64,000 nt of DNA from positions 310,001 through 374,000 of the forward strand of contig NZ_FCNU01000011.1 in assembly GCF_001545115.1 (NCBI RefSeq). The letters run 5' to 3'. Origin of the DNA: Candidatus Protochlamydia phocaeensis. GTDB lineage: Bacteria > Chlamydiota > Chlamydiia > Chlamydiales > Parachlamydiaceae. The notes under the pieces were generated by a model. It ran no database searches. It was given only the letters and a program-made list of their open reading frames with translations, and was not told the DNA's origin. Below, piece by piece: positions 53,301 through 62,535 of this stretch (position 1 is its first letter; each line of letters opens with the position of its first letter). A program made the translations under genes and the position numbers.

Positions 53301-55082
53301 CTAGTCCACTAGCGTATTTTCCCGATAGATCTGCTCCATTGCCGATCCGGGATCTCCTCGAAAAGGCTTAAGGGCAAAGTGGATGGCCAGCGCCTGCCGA
53401 ACGCCTTGGCTAGCTCCTTGCGCAGCTTCGCTCCAAAAGGATTTTTGCATGTCTTGCCCGGTTAAGAAACTGGAGAAAGGCAAGCGGTGGGATTGAAGAA
53501 AATGAAAAATGATTCTTCGCGCGTCCCGGCAAAAATAATAAAAGTAATCGGCTATAGATGCATGCGGACTGTTGGATTGCCCTTTCTCCTTTTGGGCAAT
53601 CGCCTGTAGATCGGCCAATTGAGCCAGCAAGCTTTCGGCCTTTAAGCGGCAGTCTTCGAGAGGAAGCATCGAAGATCCGTCCTCCCGGGTTAGCGCCTGT
53701 ATATGTCTCAGTTCTAGCGTTAAATTCGCTAGGGAGTTAAACCATTTTTGCAAAGTCATAAAAGAAAGATCCGAACGATAGGCCCGAAACCATGTGTCCA
53801 TTAAAAGGGACGGGGCAAGCGGGCGCCAAAGCGCTTGCCCGGCGACCCATAAATTGCAGGCCAATAAGCCGCTCCTATCGGGAAATCGATTAGTCAGCGC
53901 AACCATGCCGGCAAAGGCATGGCGATGGAAGCGGCCAAGAACAGCGTCTATGCGCTCAGGCGTGAGAACCGGCCATAGGCCTTCGCCTTGCTGAATCGCT
54001 CCGACATTCACTAAAGGAAGCAAAGGCGTCTGAAGAGGATCGGGCAGTTGCCTCAAGTGGTCCCAAACGGGATGCGGAGGGAGAAAATCTTCCCAAGGAT
54101 CGCCGGCAACGGCAGAGAAGACAACTAGCGTTTTTCTTCCTGCCCGCTGGCATAAAAAGGCTAGCCTCTGCGCCTGCTTGAGCATCTCCTCTTTTTTAGT
54201 GGCTGATAGATAATAAAAGAAGAAAGCGCCGGAATTAATGTTCTGCTCCCATCCCTTCAATTCTTCCAGCATGGCCTCAGCTTCCGAAGCGGCATCCGCA
54301 AGCGGATGCTGCATAAATTGCGGATGAGTCGACTGACTCTCCCACATTAATCCATCATATTCAGCTGACTTTAAATGGCTTATATGTTCGGCTAAATAGC
54401 TGCGAAAATGGGGATCAAAAGGCGAAATAAGAAAAGAACGAAAGGCAGGATCTAAACAACGCCAAGTAGGTTTTAAAATAATTTTCAGTCCATATGCATG
54501 AAAAGCTCGGCATAGAGCCTGTAAATCAAGGGAGCGAGGAGGCTGGGTTTGGCTTACTGCGTTTTTTTGCTGGCAGCTTCCTAAAATGACCGTATTAAAT
54601 CCTTTTTCTAAGGTTTGGAGGCAAAACGAGCGGAAAACCGGCTGTTCCTCTAATGGAACGTCTAGCGCGCATAAAAAAGAAGGGAGAAACAGGCAGATCT
54701 CAGGAGTCAAAGAGCAGAGGAGGTCGCCGTTTAACCAAAGCGGGCGCCAGGCATAGCAGGGGGTTGATGCACCTAGATAATCCGGTAAATGGCGGCTGCT
54801 AGCCGCTGCTTTAAGCTGAGCCAATCCATAAACAGCAGCAAGCGGACTATCGGCTTCCAAATGAAGGGCCCCTCGATAAAGAGACGCGGTAAATCCTTCT
54901 CCTCCCCTTTCCCGTATCTGAGGGAAAAGACAAGCAGGGGCATGTTCAGTTTGCCTTGTTTCTTGATAGTCATTATAAAGAGATTCGACAACTGAAAAGA
55001 GTTTTGCCTTCGGACGATGCGTTAAATCTGCATCTGTGCTACACTTTAAGTTCAAATGAAAATTTTTGTTATAGGTCACCAT
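53301..55082 (-). CDS. Conserved-looking protein, possibly glycosidase-like
   Basis: 593 aa, soluble, no signal peptide. The region LEADSPLAAVYGLAQLKAAA (about 73-92), followed by PCYAWRPLWLNGD, resembles the junction between the small beta domain and the barrel of GH20/GH67 enzymes. Later segments (YGLKIILKPTW, YDGLMWESQSTHPQ, KTLVVFSAVAGDPWEDF) would fit barrel strands. A catalytic acid pair is not clear. The C-terminal third is helical. Its ATG overlaps the ATG of the divergent DAHP synthase gene within CCATGG, so each promoter lies inside the other gene unless this start is wrong. No nearby alternative Met exists. Function remains unproven. Confidence 0.6.
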   Translation of the reverse strand: MVTYNKNFHLNLKCSTDADLTHRPKAKLFSVVESLYNDYQETRQTEHAPACLFPQIRERGGEGFTASLYRGALHLEADSPLAAVYGLAQLKAAASSRHLPDYLGASTPCYAWRPLWLNGDLLCSLTPEICLFLPSFLCALDVPLEEQPVFRSFCLQTLEKGFNTVILGSCQQKNAVSQTQPPRSLDLQALCRAFHAYGLKIILKPTWRCLDPAFRSFLISPFDPHFRSYLAEHISHLKSAEYDGLMWESQSTHPQFMQHPLADAASEAEAMLEELKGWEQNINSGAFFFYYLSATKKEEMLKQAQRLAFLCQRAGRKTLVVFSAVAGDPWEDFLPPHPVWDHLRQLPDPLQTPLLPLVNVGAIQQGEGLWPVLTPERIDAVLGRFHRHAFAGMVALTNRFPDRSGLLACNLWVAGQALWRPLAPSLLMDTWFRAYRSDLSFMTLQKWFNSLANLTLELRHIQALTREDGSSMLPLEDCRLKAESLLAQLADLQAIAQKEKGQSNSPHASIADYFYYFCRDARRIIFHFLQSHRLPFSSFLTGQDMQKSFWSEAAQGASQGVRQALAIHFALKPFRGDPGSAMEQIYRENTLVD

Positions 55083-56148
55083 GGAACGATTGCCATCCTA
55101 TAAAGAACTAAAGAACCGACTGCCGCTAACTCTGCAACAAAAAACTTTTGTGACGCAAAGCAGACAAACGATTCGCGATATTTTAAATAGAAAGGATCCC
55201 CGTCTTTTGCTCATTGTGGGCCCTTGCTCGATCCATGATACTCGATCCGCAAAAGATTTTGCCAGACAATTGAAGGAATTGGCGGCAAATGTTGCCTCGC
55301 AATTTTTTCTTGTCATGCGGGTTTATTTTGAAAAGCCCCGTACCTCTGCCGGATGGAAAGGATTTCTCTATGATCCTTTGCTCGACGGCTCCAACCGCAT
55401 GCAGCAAGGAATCGAGCTTTCTCGCCAACTCCTTTTGGAGCTAGCCGATCTAGAAGTGCCGACAGCAACGGAATTTTTGGATCCGTTGACGGCTTTTTAT
55501 TATAATGATTTAATTGCATGGGGATCGATTGGCGCCCGCACTTCCTCTTCCCAAACGCACCGTCAGTTTGCATCAGGCTTGGATATGCCCATCGGGTTTA
55601 AAAATGGCATTGCCGGCAACATTTCAGCAGCTGTGCATGGCGTGATCGCCGCCTCCCATTCCCATTCTTATATGGGCCTCAATGAAGAAGGATTCCCTGT
55701 TGTCATTCATACCCCAGGCAACAGCGATGCGCATATTGTTTTAAGAGGAGGAGAGCATCGGCCGAATTATGATCCCGCCTCCATTTCTGAAGCTGCCTCC
55801 CGCTTATCCCATGCTCAGTTGCCCGTCCGCTTAATTGTCGACTGCTCGCATCAAAACTCCGGAAAAAAATACGACCGCCAACCGGGAGTCTTCCAATCCG
55901 TTTTACATCAAATTGCGGAAGGAAATCCCGCTATTCGAGGGCTCATGCTGGAAAGCCACCTCTATGCAGGCAGCCAACTCCTGCCCTCTCATCCTAGCCA
56001 GCTCTCTTATGGGGTCTCCATTACGGATTCCTGCTTAGACTGGAATTCGACGCAGCACCTCATCCGTTGGGGGGCTCATCATCTCAATGCCCTAGCCCTT
56101 GCATCTACTAAAGCCCATTTAGATGCACCGGAGCCTATTTTGACATAA
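55081..56148 (+). CDS. aroG: 3-deoxy-7-phosphoheptulonate (DAHP) synthase, class I
   Basis: 355 aa. First step of the shikimate pathway: condenses phosphoenolpyruvate and erythrose 4-phosphate. Motifs typical of the AroF/G/H type: GPCSIHD (47-53), RVYFEKPRTSAGWKG, GARTSSSQTHRQ, KNGIAGN, HTPGNSDAHIVLRGG and DCSHQNSGKKY. The start at 55081 gives the usual N-terminus (LPSYKELKNRLPL). Only a weak AGG is seen before it, and the ATG overlaps that of the divergent gene. Which of the AroF, G or H feedback types it is cannot be told; the symbol aroG is used generically. Confidence 0.93.
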   Translation: MERLPSYKELKNRLPLTLQQKTFVTQSRQTIRDILNRKDPRLLLIVGPCSIHDTRSAKDFARQLKELAANVASQFFLVMRVYFEKPRTSAGWKGFLYDPLLDGSNRMQQGIELSRQLLLELADLEVPTATEFLDPLTAFYYNDLIAWGSIGARTSSSQTHRQFASGLDMPIGFKNGIAGNISAAVHGVIAASHSHSYMGLNEEGFPVVIHTPGNSDAHIVLRGGEHRPNYDPASISEAASRLSHAQLPVRLIVDCSHQNSGKKYDRQPGVFQSVLHQIAEGNPAIRGLMLESHLYAGSQLLPSHPSQLSYGVSITDSCLDWNSTQHLIRWGAHHLNALALASTKAHLDAPEPILT

Positions 56149-56368
56149 CCTGCGCTTAATTTGAATGGAATAGATAAGACAAAGCCACGTAAGTGGCATA
56201 ACTGAAAGCGCATCCGAGATTAAATTCCATTCTTTCAAGAATCCATGTATCGCCTGCAGGAAGCCTGGAATCTCTTTATTTTTTAATTGCAAATTTGAGA
56301 TAATCATTCCGCATCGCTTCGACCGGCAACGGAGCGGCATAGAATAACTAAAAAGGCTGCTCATTTTC

Positions 56369-56854
56369 ATGCTTAAAAAATTGCTTTCCGCCAAGCTTCG
56401 CTTAATGATTTTTCTGGGGCTCTTCCAGCTAGCCTTGAGCAGTTGCGTCTTTCAACGCTTAAGCGTTCAAACGCATTACCTTAGCCATGAAAATTTAGCC
56501 AGTTATTATGTTTATACGCCGGATCCTCATCTGGACAATCCGATCATAGGTCAGCGGCTGCTCATCCAATGGTCGCTTCCATCCAGCTATTGTGCCTATG
56601 ACGACTTGGCCTTGCATCTTAAAGTTCGCTTGCGCAACCATAAAGAAGAAACCATTTCGCTTCCTTTGAAAAGCATGAAAGGGACCTACCTATACTATGT
56701 CGTCAACGAGGCTTATTGCGAATCAGGCGGCGTAGCCACTTATAAAATTGATGTGACAGGCGGCGGATGTGTGCTTGAAACATGGAAACATCCTTTGTGG
56801 GTAGATTTAATCACGTTCAATATTCCCCAAGAAGAAAAGCCCGCATCCCCTTAA
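56369..56854 (+). CDS. Putative lipoprotein, 161 aa
   Basis: A basic start and hydrophobic core ([15 protein letters not shown]) end in the lipobox LSSC (Cys26), predicting a signal-peptidase II lipoprotein. The mature part (about 135 aa) is beta-rich with several Cys ([29 protein letters not shown]). That pattern suggests disulfides in the periplasm. It follows aroG on the same strand by 220 bases; as I recall, CT383 follows aroG (CT382) in C. trachomatis in the same way, so it may be its counterpart. The last 4 bases overlap the convergent fumC stop. Confidence 0.7.
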   Translation: MLKKLLSAKLRLMIFLGLFQLALSSCVFQRLSVQTHYLSHENLASYYVYTPDPHLDNPIIGQRLLIQWSLPSSYCAYDDLALHLKVRLRNHKEETISLPLKSMKGTYLYYVVNEAYCESGGVATYKIDVTGGGCVLETWKHPLWVDLITFNIPQEEKPASP

Positions 56855-58242
56855 AGACTGGGCCCGATCATCTTTTTGGGATCTACAATTCGATCAAATT
56901 CCTCTTCCGTTAAAAAACCAAGCGAGAGGGCCGCTTCTTTTAAAGTCATATTTTCTTGATAGGCTTTTTTCGCTATCTGGCTTGCCCGGTCATAACCGAT
57001 CGCTTTATTGAGGGCCGTCACAAGCATCAAGGACTGCTTAAGGTGTTCGGCAATGCGGGGCCGATTAGCCTCAATTCCTTCCAAACATTTTTGGGAAAAG
57101 TTTAAGGCTGCATCGCTGAGCAAACGAATGGATTGAATTAAATTATAAGCAATCAACGGACGGAAAACATTTAACTCCAGATTTCCTTGCGAGCCTGCAA
57201 AAGTAATTGTCGCATCATTTCCCATCACTTGAATGGCTGTCATCATCAACGCTTCAGATTGAGTCGGATTGACCTTGCCCGGCATAATGGAGGATCCCGG
57301 CTCATTGGCCGGTAAAATGAGCTCGCCAATTCCACAGCGGGGACCCGAAGCTAGCCACCGGATATCATTGGCTATCTTAAAAAGGGAAACAGCCACACGC
57401 TTTAAAGCTCCGCTAGTCTCAACAAGGGCATCATTGCTAGCTAAAGCTTCAAATTTATTAGGCGCAGAAATAAAAGCATAACCCGTTAGATTGCTGACAG
57501 CCTCAGCAACGCGCCTGGCATAGTCGGGATGCGTATTGATGCCTGTTCCCACTGCAGTCCCGCCTAAAGCCAATTCCGATAAATGCCCCAAACTATGCTC
57601 GATCGCTTGTATGCCATGGTCAATTTGACTGACATAGCCTGAGAACTCTTGCCCTAGAGTAAGCGGCGTAGCATCCATCAAATGCGTGCGCCCGATTTTG
57701 ATAATATCTTTAAACGCTTGCTCTTTTGAATAAAGCGCATTCCTGAAAACTTTCAGATTGGGCAGAAGCTTTTGGCAAATATCTAAATAAGCCGCAATAT
57801 GCATGGCAGCGGGAAATACATCATTGGAGGATTGAGACAAGTTCACATCATCATTTGGATGGATGGGATACTTCGAACCTAATTGCCCACCCGCTTTTTC
57901 AATCGCCCGATTGCTGATCACCTCGTTGAGATTCATGTTTGTCTGTGTTCCCGATCCTGTTTGCCAAACCGAGAGAGGAAAATGCTCATCCAGCTTGCCT
58001 GACAAAATCTCATCGCATACGTCACTGATCAAGCGGTACTTATTCTCAGGCAAAAGCCCCAATTCATGATTGACCTTAGCTGCTGCTTTCTTGATCAGCG
58101 CTAAGGCATAAATCACCTCTAAAGGAATTTTCTCCGTTCCGATGGGAAAATTGTAATAAGAACGCATTGTCTGCGCGCCGAAATAGCGATCAACGGGAAC
58201 AGCCACCTCTCCAAAACTGTCTTTTTCAATGCGATGATTCAT
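56851..58242 (-). CDS. fumC: Class II fumarate hydratase
   Basis: 463 aa. Interconverts fumarate and malate in the TCA cycle. Signature [11 protein letters not shown] (catalytic Ser loop), [15 protein letters not shown] and [17 protein letters not shown] are all present, and the length is normal for the heat-stable, iron-free FumC. AGGGG lies a few bases before the ATG. Its stop overlaps that of the convergent lipoprotein gene by 4 bases (TTAA), leaving no room for a terminator between them. Confidence 0.96.
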   Translation of the reverse strand: MNHRIEKDSFGEVAVPVDRYFGAQTMRSYYNFPIGTEKIPLEVIYALALIKKAAAKVNHELGLLPENKYRLISDVCDEILSGKLDEHFPLSVWQTGSGTQTNMNLNEVISNRAIEKAGGQLGSKYPIHPNDDVNLSQSSNDVFPAAMHIAAYLDICQKLLPNLKVFRNALYSKEQAFKDIIKIGRTHLMDATPLTLGQEFSGYVSQIDHGIQAIEHSLGHLSELALGGTAVGTGINTHPDYARRVAEAVSNLTGYAFISAPNKFEALASNDALVETSGALKRVAVSLFKIANDIRWLASGPRCGIGELILPANEPGSSIMPGKVNPTQSEALMMTAIQVMGNDATITFAGSQGNLELNVFRPLIAYNLIQSIRLLSDAALNFSQKCLEGIEANRPRIAEHLKQSLMLVTALNKAIGYDRASQIAKKAYQENMTLKEAALSLGFLTEEEFDRIVDPKKMIGPSL

Positions 58243-58567
58243 TTGCCCCTATTCCCTTTTAATCGATCGAAGAATACTGAAAAAAACGCAACTGGCGAAT
58301 GTTATGCCAACACAAAGTCAAAAAGCGAATTTTTACATTCACTTCGCTATCGTTCCATGCGGTATAACGCATTAAAATAAATTCTACAAGCCTAAAAGAT
58401 GGTTCACAGAGGGGCATTCCTCCTTTTAGAACTCGAAAAATTTTCCTCTTTTAAATAATCAACCCCCATTTCTTTTTCAATTAACAAAACTTCAAAAAAA
58501 ACTATTCTTTAAAAATTAAGGCAAAACAATTAGAATTTCATTAATTGATTTATTAACAAAGATAAAT
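58243..58567. other. Divergent intergenic region between fumC and the first LRR gene
   Basis: 325 bases, no gene. The right half is strongly AT-rich and should contain the LRR promoter. No repeat copy recognised. Confidence 0.45.
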
Positions 58568-60340
58568 ATGATTGTTCAAAGCTTGCAAAATTTGGTTCTT
58601 AATTTTTTTTTAGATCCTTTGCCAGAATGGGTGGAAGGGAAGACGGATGCGTTACCATTCGCTCAAAAGCGTTCTATTAATCAAATTATAAACGGGCTCT
58701 TTTGCCAAGCAATTATCGATAAAAAGAAAGATTTAAAGTTCTTAACCTATTTCTCTAATAATCATATTTTAAGTATTCTTCCCATTAGGAAGTTATCCAG
58801 TAAACTAAATCCCGCCGAAATTGCCAACATCCTTTTAAACGCTTTTCCGCATCTTAAGGCGCTTGATTTTACCCAAACGCCTATTGCAAGCTTTGAAAGA
58901 ATGGATTTATCGCGTTTAGAAGAATTAGACCTTAAAGAGTGCAGGCATCTTTCCACTCAAGAGATAAGAAGGCTCGGGACGTTATGCCCGCTTCTGCGCA
59001 GGCTTAATTTGTCCTCTACAGGCCTGACAAGCTTGAAAGGCTTGGCCCTACCTTCGCTTGAAGAGCTAGACTTAAGGGATTGCGAAGAGCTTCCAGCCGC
59101 AGAGTTTCAGAAAATTAATGGGCTTTTCCCCAATCTCAAGAAATTGACTCTTTCTCGCACCCTGATCACAAGCCTGGACGGATTGCAATTGCCCCTGTTA
59201 GAGGAATTAAATTTAGCCGACTGCGAGAGATTGAAACCAGACGAATTTCTCAAAATAAAAGACTACTGTCCCCAGCTCAAAGCTCTCAATCTTGCCTATA
59301 CTCGAGTGGCTAATTTGGATGGTTTGCAGCTCCCTTTTCTGGAAAGATTGAAACTGAACAATTTCCTCTCGCCTGCAGAATTTCTCAAAATCAAAGCGCT
59401 TTGCCCACAGCTTAAATGGCTGGATCTTTCCGGTACCAACATCACAAGCTTAGATGGACTGCCTTATTGCCTGGAAACCTTAATTCTTTATGGATGCAAA
59501 GATCTTCCGGCTGAAGAATTTTCCAAAATTAAAAATCTTTGCCCACGGCTCCTCTTGCTTAACGCCAGCCAGACGAACATAAATAGCCTTAATGGACTGC
59601 AGCTCTTTCATTTAGAAGAATTGTATTTATATCATTGCTTGGAGCTAAAGGAAGAAGAATTTCTCAAAATTAAGACTGTCTGTCCTCAACTTAGGATCCT
59701 CGATCTTTCGCGTACGCATATTTCCAGTACAGATGGCCTTTATCTACCTCATCTTAAAAAACTTAATCTTGAGCTATGCCCTTTTCTTCCGGGAGACGCG
59801 CTTGTTCACTTGAACAAGCAATGCCCTTTTCTCAAAACGCTTAATCTCAACCATACGAAAATCGTCTATTTGGGTGAAACGGCATGGCTCCATTTAGAGA
59901 AATTAACCCTTGACCATTGCCTATTTATTCCAGCAGCAGAATTTCCTAATATGCGCACGCTCTTTCCGGTTCTCAAAAAACTAGGATTGAACCATACAAA
60001 AATCTCTTGCTTGGATGGACTGCCTTCTCAACTGGAGAATTTAAATCTCTCTTTAAACTACCACCTGTCCGCCGAAGAATTCAGTAAAATCGGAACGAAT
60101 TGCCCTTTCCTCAAGATACTTGATCTTTCACGCACTATGATTAAGAATTTAAAAGACTTGCCTTTGCCATCGCTAGAAGAATTGTATTTGCAAGGAAGCT
60201 GTGGCCTTGTAGCAGAAGAATTCCAGCTAGGCAGGCTTTTTCCCAAACTTAAAAAGCTGTCTCTTTCCTGTATGGTCCATGCAAAAATTCAAGAAGCAGG
60301 CTTAAAACTGCCCGCCCTTGAGAGTTTGACCATCTTTTAA
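58568..60340 (+). CDS. Leucine-rich-repeat protein with alternating repeat units (11 pairs)
   Basis: 590 aa. A helical N-terminal cap (about 1-90) precedes about 11 tandem repeats, each about 47 residues and made of two different units. One is about 22 aa of the form CPxLKxLxLSxTxIxSLDGL. The other is about 25 aa of the form LPxLEELxLxxCxxLxxEEF. The second resembles the cysteine-containing LRRs of F-box proteins and the first a short bacterial-type unit. LRR arrays bind proteins; in amoeba symbionts they are often effectors. No signal peptide, and the cap only faintly suggests an F-box (not claimed). The next gene is a paralogue in the same direction. Confidence 0.8.
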   Translation: MIVQSLQNLVLNFFLDPLPEWVEGKTDALPFAQKRSINQIINGLFCQAIIDKKKDLKFLTYFSNNHILSILPIRKLSSKLNPAEIANILLNAFPHLKALDFTQTPIASFERMDLSRLEELDLKECRHLSTQEIRRLGTLCPLLRRLNLSSTGLTSLKGLALPSLEELDLRDCEELPAAEFQKINGLFPNLKKLTLSRTLITSLDGLQLPLLEELNLADCERLKPDEFLKIKDYCPQLKALNLAYTRVANLDGLQLPFLERLKLNNFLSPAEFLKIKALCPQLKWLDLSGTNITSLDGLPYCLETLILYGCKDLPAEEFSKIKNLCPRLLLLNASQTNINSLNGLQLFHLEELYLYHCLELKEEEFLKIKTVCPQLRILDLSRTHISSTDGLYLPHLKKLNLELCPFLPGDALVHLNKQCPFLKTLNLNHTKIVYLGETAWLHLEKLTLDHCLFIPAAEFPNMRTLFPVLKKLGLNHTKISCLDGLPSQLENLNLSLNYHLSAEEFSKIGTNCPFLKILDLSRTMIKNLKDLPLPSLEELYLQGSCGLVAEEFQLGRLFPKLKKLSLSCMVHAKIQEAGLKLPALESLTIF

Positions 60341-60600
60341 TTAGTCTTAAATTCTTGGCTATTTTGTACTCCTGCAGAATTGCAGGAAATGATTCATTTA
60401 ACTATATTTCAGCCAATTCTTATTCCACCAAGGAAAGGTACTAACCAAAGATAATTAACTTATTGAATCATTCGCTTTCTCGAAAAAATCGTTAATGCTT
60501 TGGCACCTTTTCTATTCTATGCTCGCTCCGAACTGTTTCTGTTATCGCTTATTTGCCAACATCTTTTAATTTGTTATCAACCCTTAAAAAAGAATAATTC

Positions 60601-61983
60601 ATGCTTTCTTTACAAAAATTTTCTGCTATTGCTTTCGTCAATTCATTACCAATAAACATGACAGATACTGTAAAGCAATCATTAGAATTAATTGAATCCT
60701 ATCCTCTTAGCTCATTAGCAAATAGTTTGATTTGTCAAACTATTCTCGAACAAAATAAAGACCCCCGCTTATTGCGGCCGTTTACCGATAATATTGTTAG
60801 CCATATTCCTCCTATCAGATCTCTAACTAAGCCGTCCTTAAACGATAAGAAAATAACAAAAATTATCTTAAAAGTTTTCCCTTGCCTTAAGGAGCTTGAT
60901 CTATCCTTAACCAATCTGACTAGCCTAAAGAAACTCCCTGTATCGGAGATAGAAGAATTAAAACTGAATGGATGCACTCAGTTATGTCCCGAGGAATTTC
61001 TTAAAATTAAACAGCTTTTTCCCTCTCTTCGAAGGCTTAGTCTTAAAAATACCGCCATTAATTGCCTAGAAGGATTAGATCTGCCTCTTCTCGAAGAATT
61101 AAATTTGGATGGATGTGCCCATCTTCCGGCAAAAGAATTTACCAAAATAGCCCTTCAATTTCCAAAACTGCGAAAACTTAGCCTTGAGTGTACGGCGATT
61201 GCCAGCTTAGAAGGATTAAAGCTGCCCCTGCTTGAAGACTTAAATGTATCGAATTGCAAAAGTCTGCCTCCCAAGTGCTTCTTCCTCCTTCAAGAGACAT
61301 GCCCCACCCTCAAAAAACTGAATCTTAGTGCCACTTTAATTGGCAGCTTGCAAGGCCTGCAATTGCCTTTATTAGAGGACTTAAATTTAGCCGACTGCCC
61401 CTTTCTTATCCATTCTTACACTCCCATTAACTGCCCCCGATTGAAAAAGCTTAACCTTTCTCGTAGCACGTCTCTTACAGGCTTAGAGGGTTTCGATTGT
61501 TTACAATTGGAAGAACTTAACCTATCCGGATGCTGGAAACTCTCCCCTCGCGCCTTTCTGCACATTCAAAATAATTATCCCAATCTGCTCTTCCTTAACC
61601 TTGAATTTACGTGTATTCTGAGTCTGGAGGGATTGCATCTATCTAAACTGCAGGCATTGATTCTTGACAACTGTTCGCTCCCTCAAGAGGAATTCCTTAA
61701 AATTAAAGAGCTGTTTCCCCAACTTAAAGAGCTCGATTTAAGCTATACCCCCTTAGTAAGTGTAGAAGGATTGGCTCTCCCTCATTTAGAAGCCTTGAGC
61801 CTTTGCGGATGTCAATTCCTTCCTCAGGAGGAAATCTTTAAGCTCTCATATAAATGCCCGAATCTTAGATGGCTCAATCTTCAGGATACTAATATTGAAG
61901 CGCTGACAGATCTGCATTTGCCTCTACTCGAAGTGTTAGTTATTAAGGAGTGGGATTATAGGAGTAACTTTACAAGGACGTGA
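60601..61983 (+). CDS. Leucine-rich-repeat protein, paralogue of the previous (8 pairs)
   Basis: 460 aa. The N-terminal cap aligns with that of the first LRR protein. Shared positions include NSLICQTILEQNKDPRLL against NGLFCQAIIDKKKDLKFL, then PIRSL against PIRKL. About 8 pairs of alternating units follow with the same 22 + 25 layout. One unit in the middle is shortened (SYTPINCPRLKK). The pair arose by tandem duplication followed by gain or loss of repeats. 260 bases separate them, without a strong terminator. Function unknown; probable protein-binding effector. Confidence 0.8.
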   Translation: MLSLQKFSAIAFVNSLPINMTDTVKQSLELIESYPLSSLANSLICQTILEQNKDPRLLRPFTDNIVSHIPPIRSLTKPSLNDKKITKIILKVFPCLKELDLSLTNLTSLKKLPVSEIEELKLNGCTQLCPEEFLKIKQLFPSLRRLSLKNTAINCLEGLDLPLLEELNLDGCAHLPAKEFTKIALQFPKLRKLSLECTAIASLEGLKLPLLEDLNVSNCKSLPPKCFFLLQETCPTLKKLNLSATLIGSLQGLQLPLLEDLNLADCPFLIHSYTPINCPRLKKLNLSRSTSLTGLEGFDCLQLEELNLSGCWKLSPRAFLHIQNNYPNLLFLNLEFTCILSLEGLHLSKLQALILDNCSLPQEEFLKIKELFPQLKELDLSYTPLVSVEGLALPHLEALSLCGCQFLPQEEIFKLSYKCPNLRWLNLQDTNIEALTDLHLPLLEVLVIKEWDYRSNFTRT

Positions 61984-62008
61984 ACACAAAGAGTGCATTG
62001 AAAGCAAA

Positions 62009-62070
62009 AAACCGGCGTTCCGGCCAGCAAAGGAAAAGCCCAACAATCAAATGGGACTGTTGGGCCGTTC
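62009..62070. terminator. Hairpins between the LRR gene and atpK
   Basis: Two hairpins lie between convergent genes. The first is CCGG-CGTT-CCGG (about 62012-62023). The second is GCCCAACA (62038-62045) with TGTTGGGC (62058-62065), preceded by AAAA and so suited to ending minus-strand transcription of the V-ATPase operon. Confidence 0.6.
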
Positions 62071-62093
62071 AAACCATTCTTTCTCGCTTGCCT

Positions 62094-62516
62094 TTACATG
62101 ATCAACAGAGCAAAGACGAAGGCAAACAAAGCGAAAGATTCAATAATACCGATTGCGGCAAAGCATTTACCGTAAACAGAAGGCTGTTTCATAGACGCTT
62201 GAATACCCGTCGCGCACACTTTTCCTTGGTAAATAGAGGAAAATACAAATGCCAAACCGGAGAATGTTCCGATGGCAATGGAAGAAACGGGAGAGAGCGT
62301 TCCGGCTTGAATGGCCTTGCTCATCTGCAGCATCAACAAGAATCCATAAATCACTTGGGAAGAAGGAGCGGCAGCCATACCAATGAACTTACCGTGGCCT
62401 TCCTCTGTTCGACTCATGGCAGCATGAGACGCAGCACCTGCAATCCAACAGCCAACGCAACATCCCATGCAACTTAAGCCCAGCGCAATGGCAGGACCTA
62501 CCATATTGAAATCCAT
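62094..62516 (-). CDS. atpK: V-type ATP synthase subunit K (proteolipid c-ring subunit)
   Basis: 140 aa forming two helical hairpins (four membrane helices). The ion-binding Glu is in helix 4 (GIIESFALFAF); the matching position in helix 2 is Gln (SSQVIYGF), so each subunit carries a single carboxylate. This is the usual V-type pattern. AGGAG lies 7 bases before the ATG. It follows atpI by 19 bases. In chlamydiae the order ...I-K at the end of the V-ATPase operon is conserved. Several Cys in helix 1 (LSCMGCCVGCWIAG) are unusual. Confidence 0.92.
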   Translation of the reverse strand: MDFNMVGPAIALGLSCMGCCVGCWIAGAASHAAMSRTEEGHGKFIGMAAAPSSQVIYGFLLMLQMSKAIQAGTLSPVSSIAIGTFSGLAFVFSSIYQGKVCATGIQASMKQPSVYGKCFAAIGIIESFALFAFVFALLIM

Positions 62517-62535
62517 AGTTTTTCTCCTGATTGAT

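Noticed and set aside
53558-54153. Overlapping open frames opposite the 593-aa gene
   Set aside because: Shadows of that gene; no ribosome sites and no family resemblance.
58568-58840. N-terminal cap of the LRR proteins considered as an F-box
   Set aside because: The characteristic LPxE/LPxx-x-L start and spacing are not present; only a generic helical region is visible.
60365-60390. Small hairpin TCCTGCA/TGCAGGA after the first LRR gene considered as a terminator
   Set aside because: Stem of only 7 bp with no T-run; too weak to call.
61980-62477. 165-codon plus-strand frame after the second LRR gene
   Set aside because: It is the antisense of atpK, whose protein has clear family motifs; the translated sequence is low-complexity and unlike any protein.
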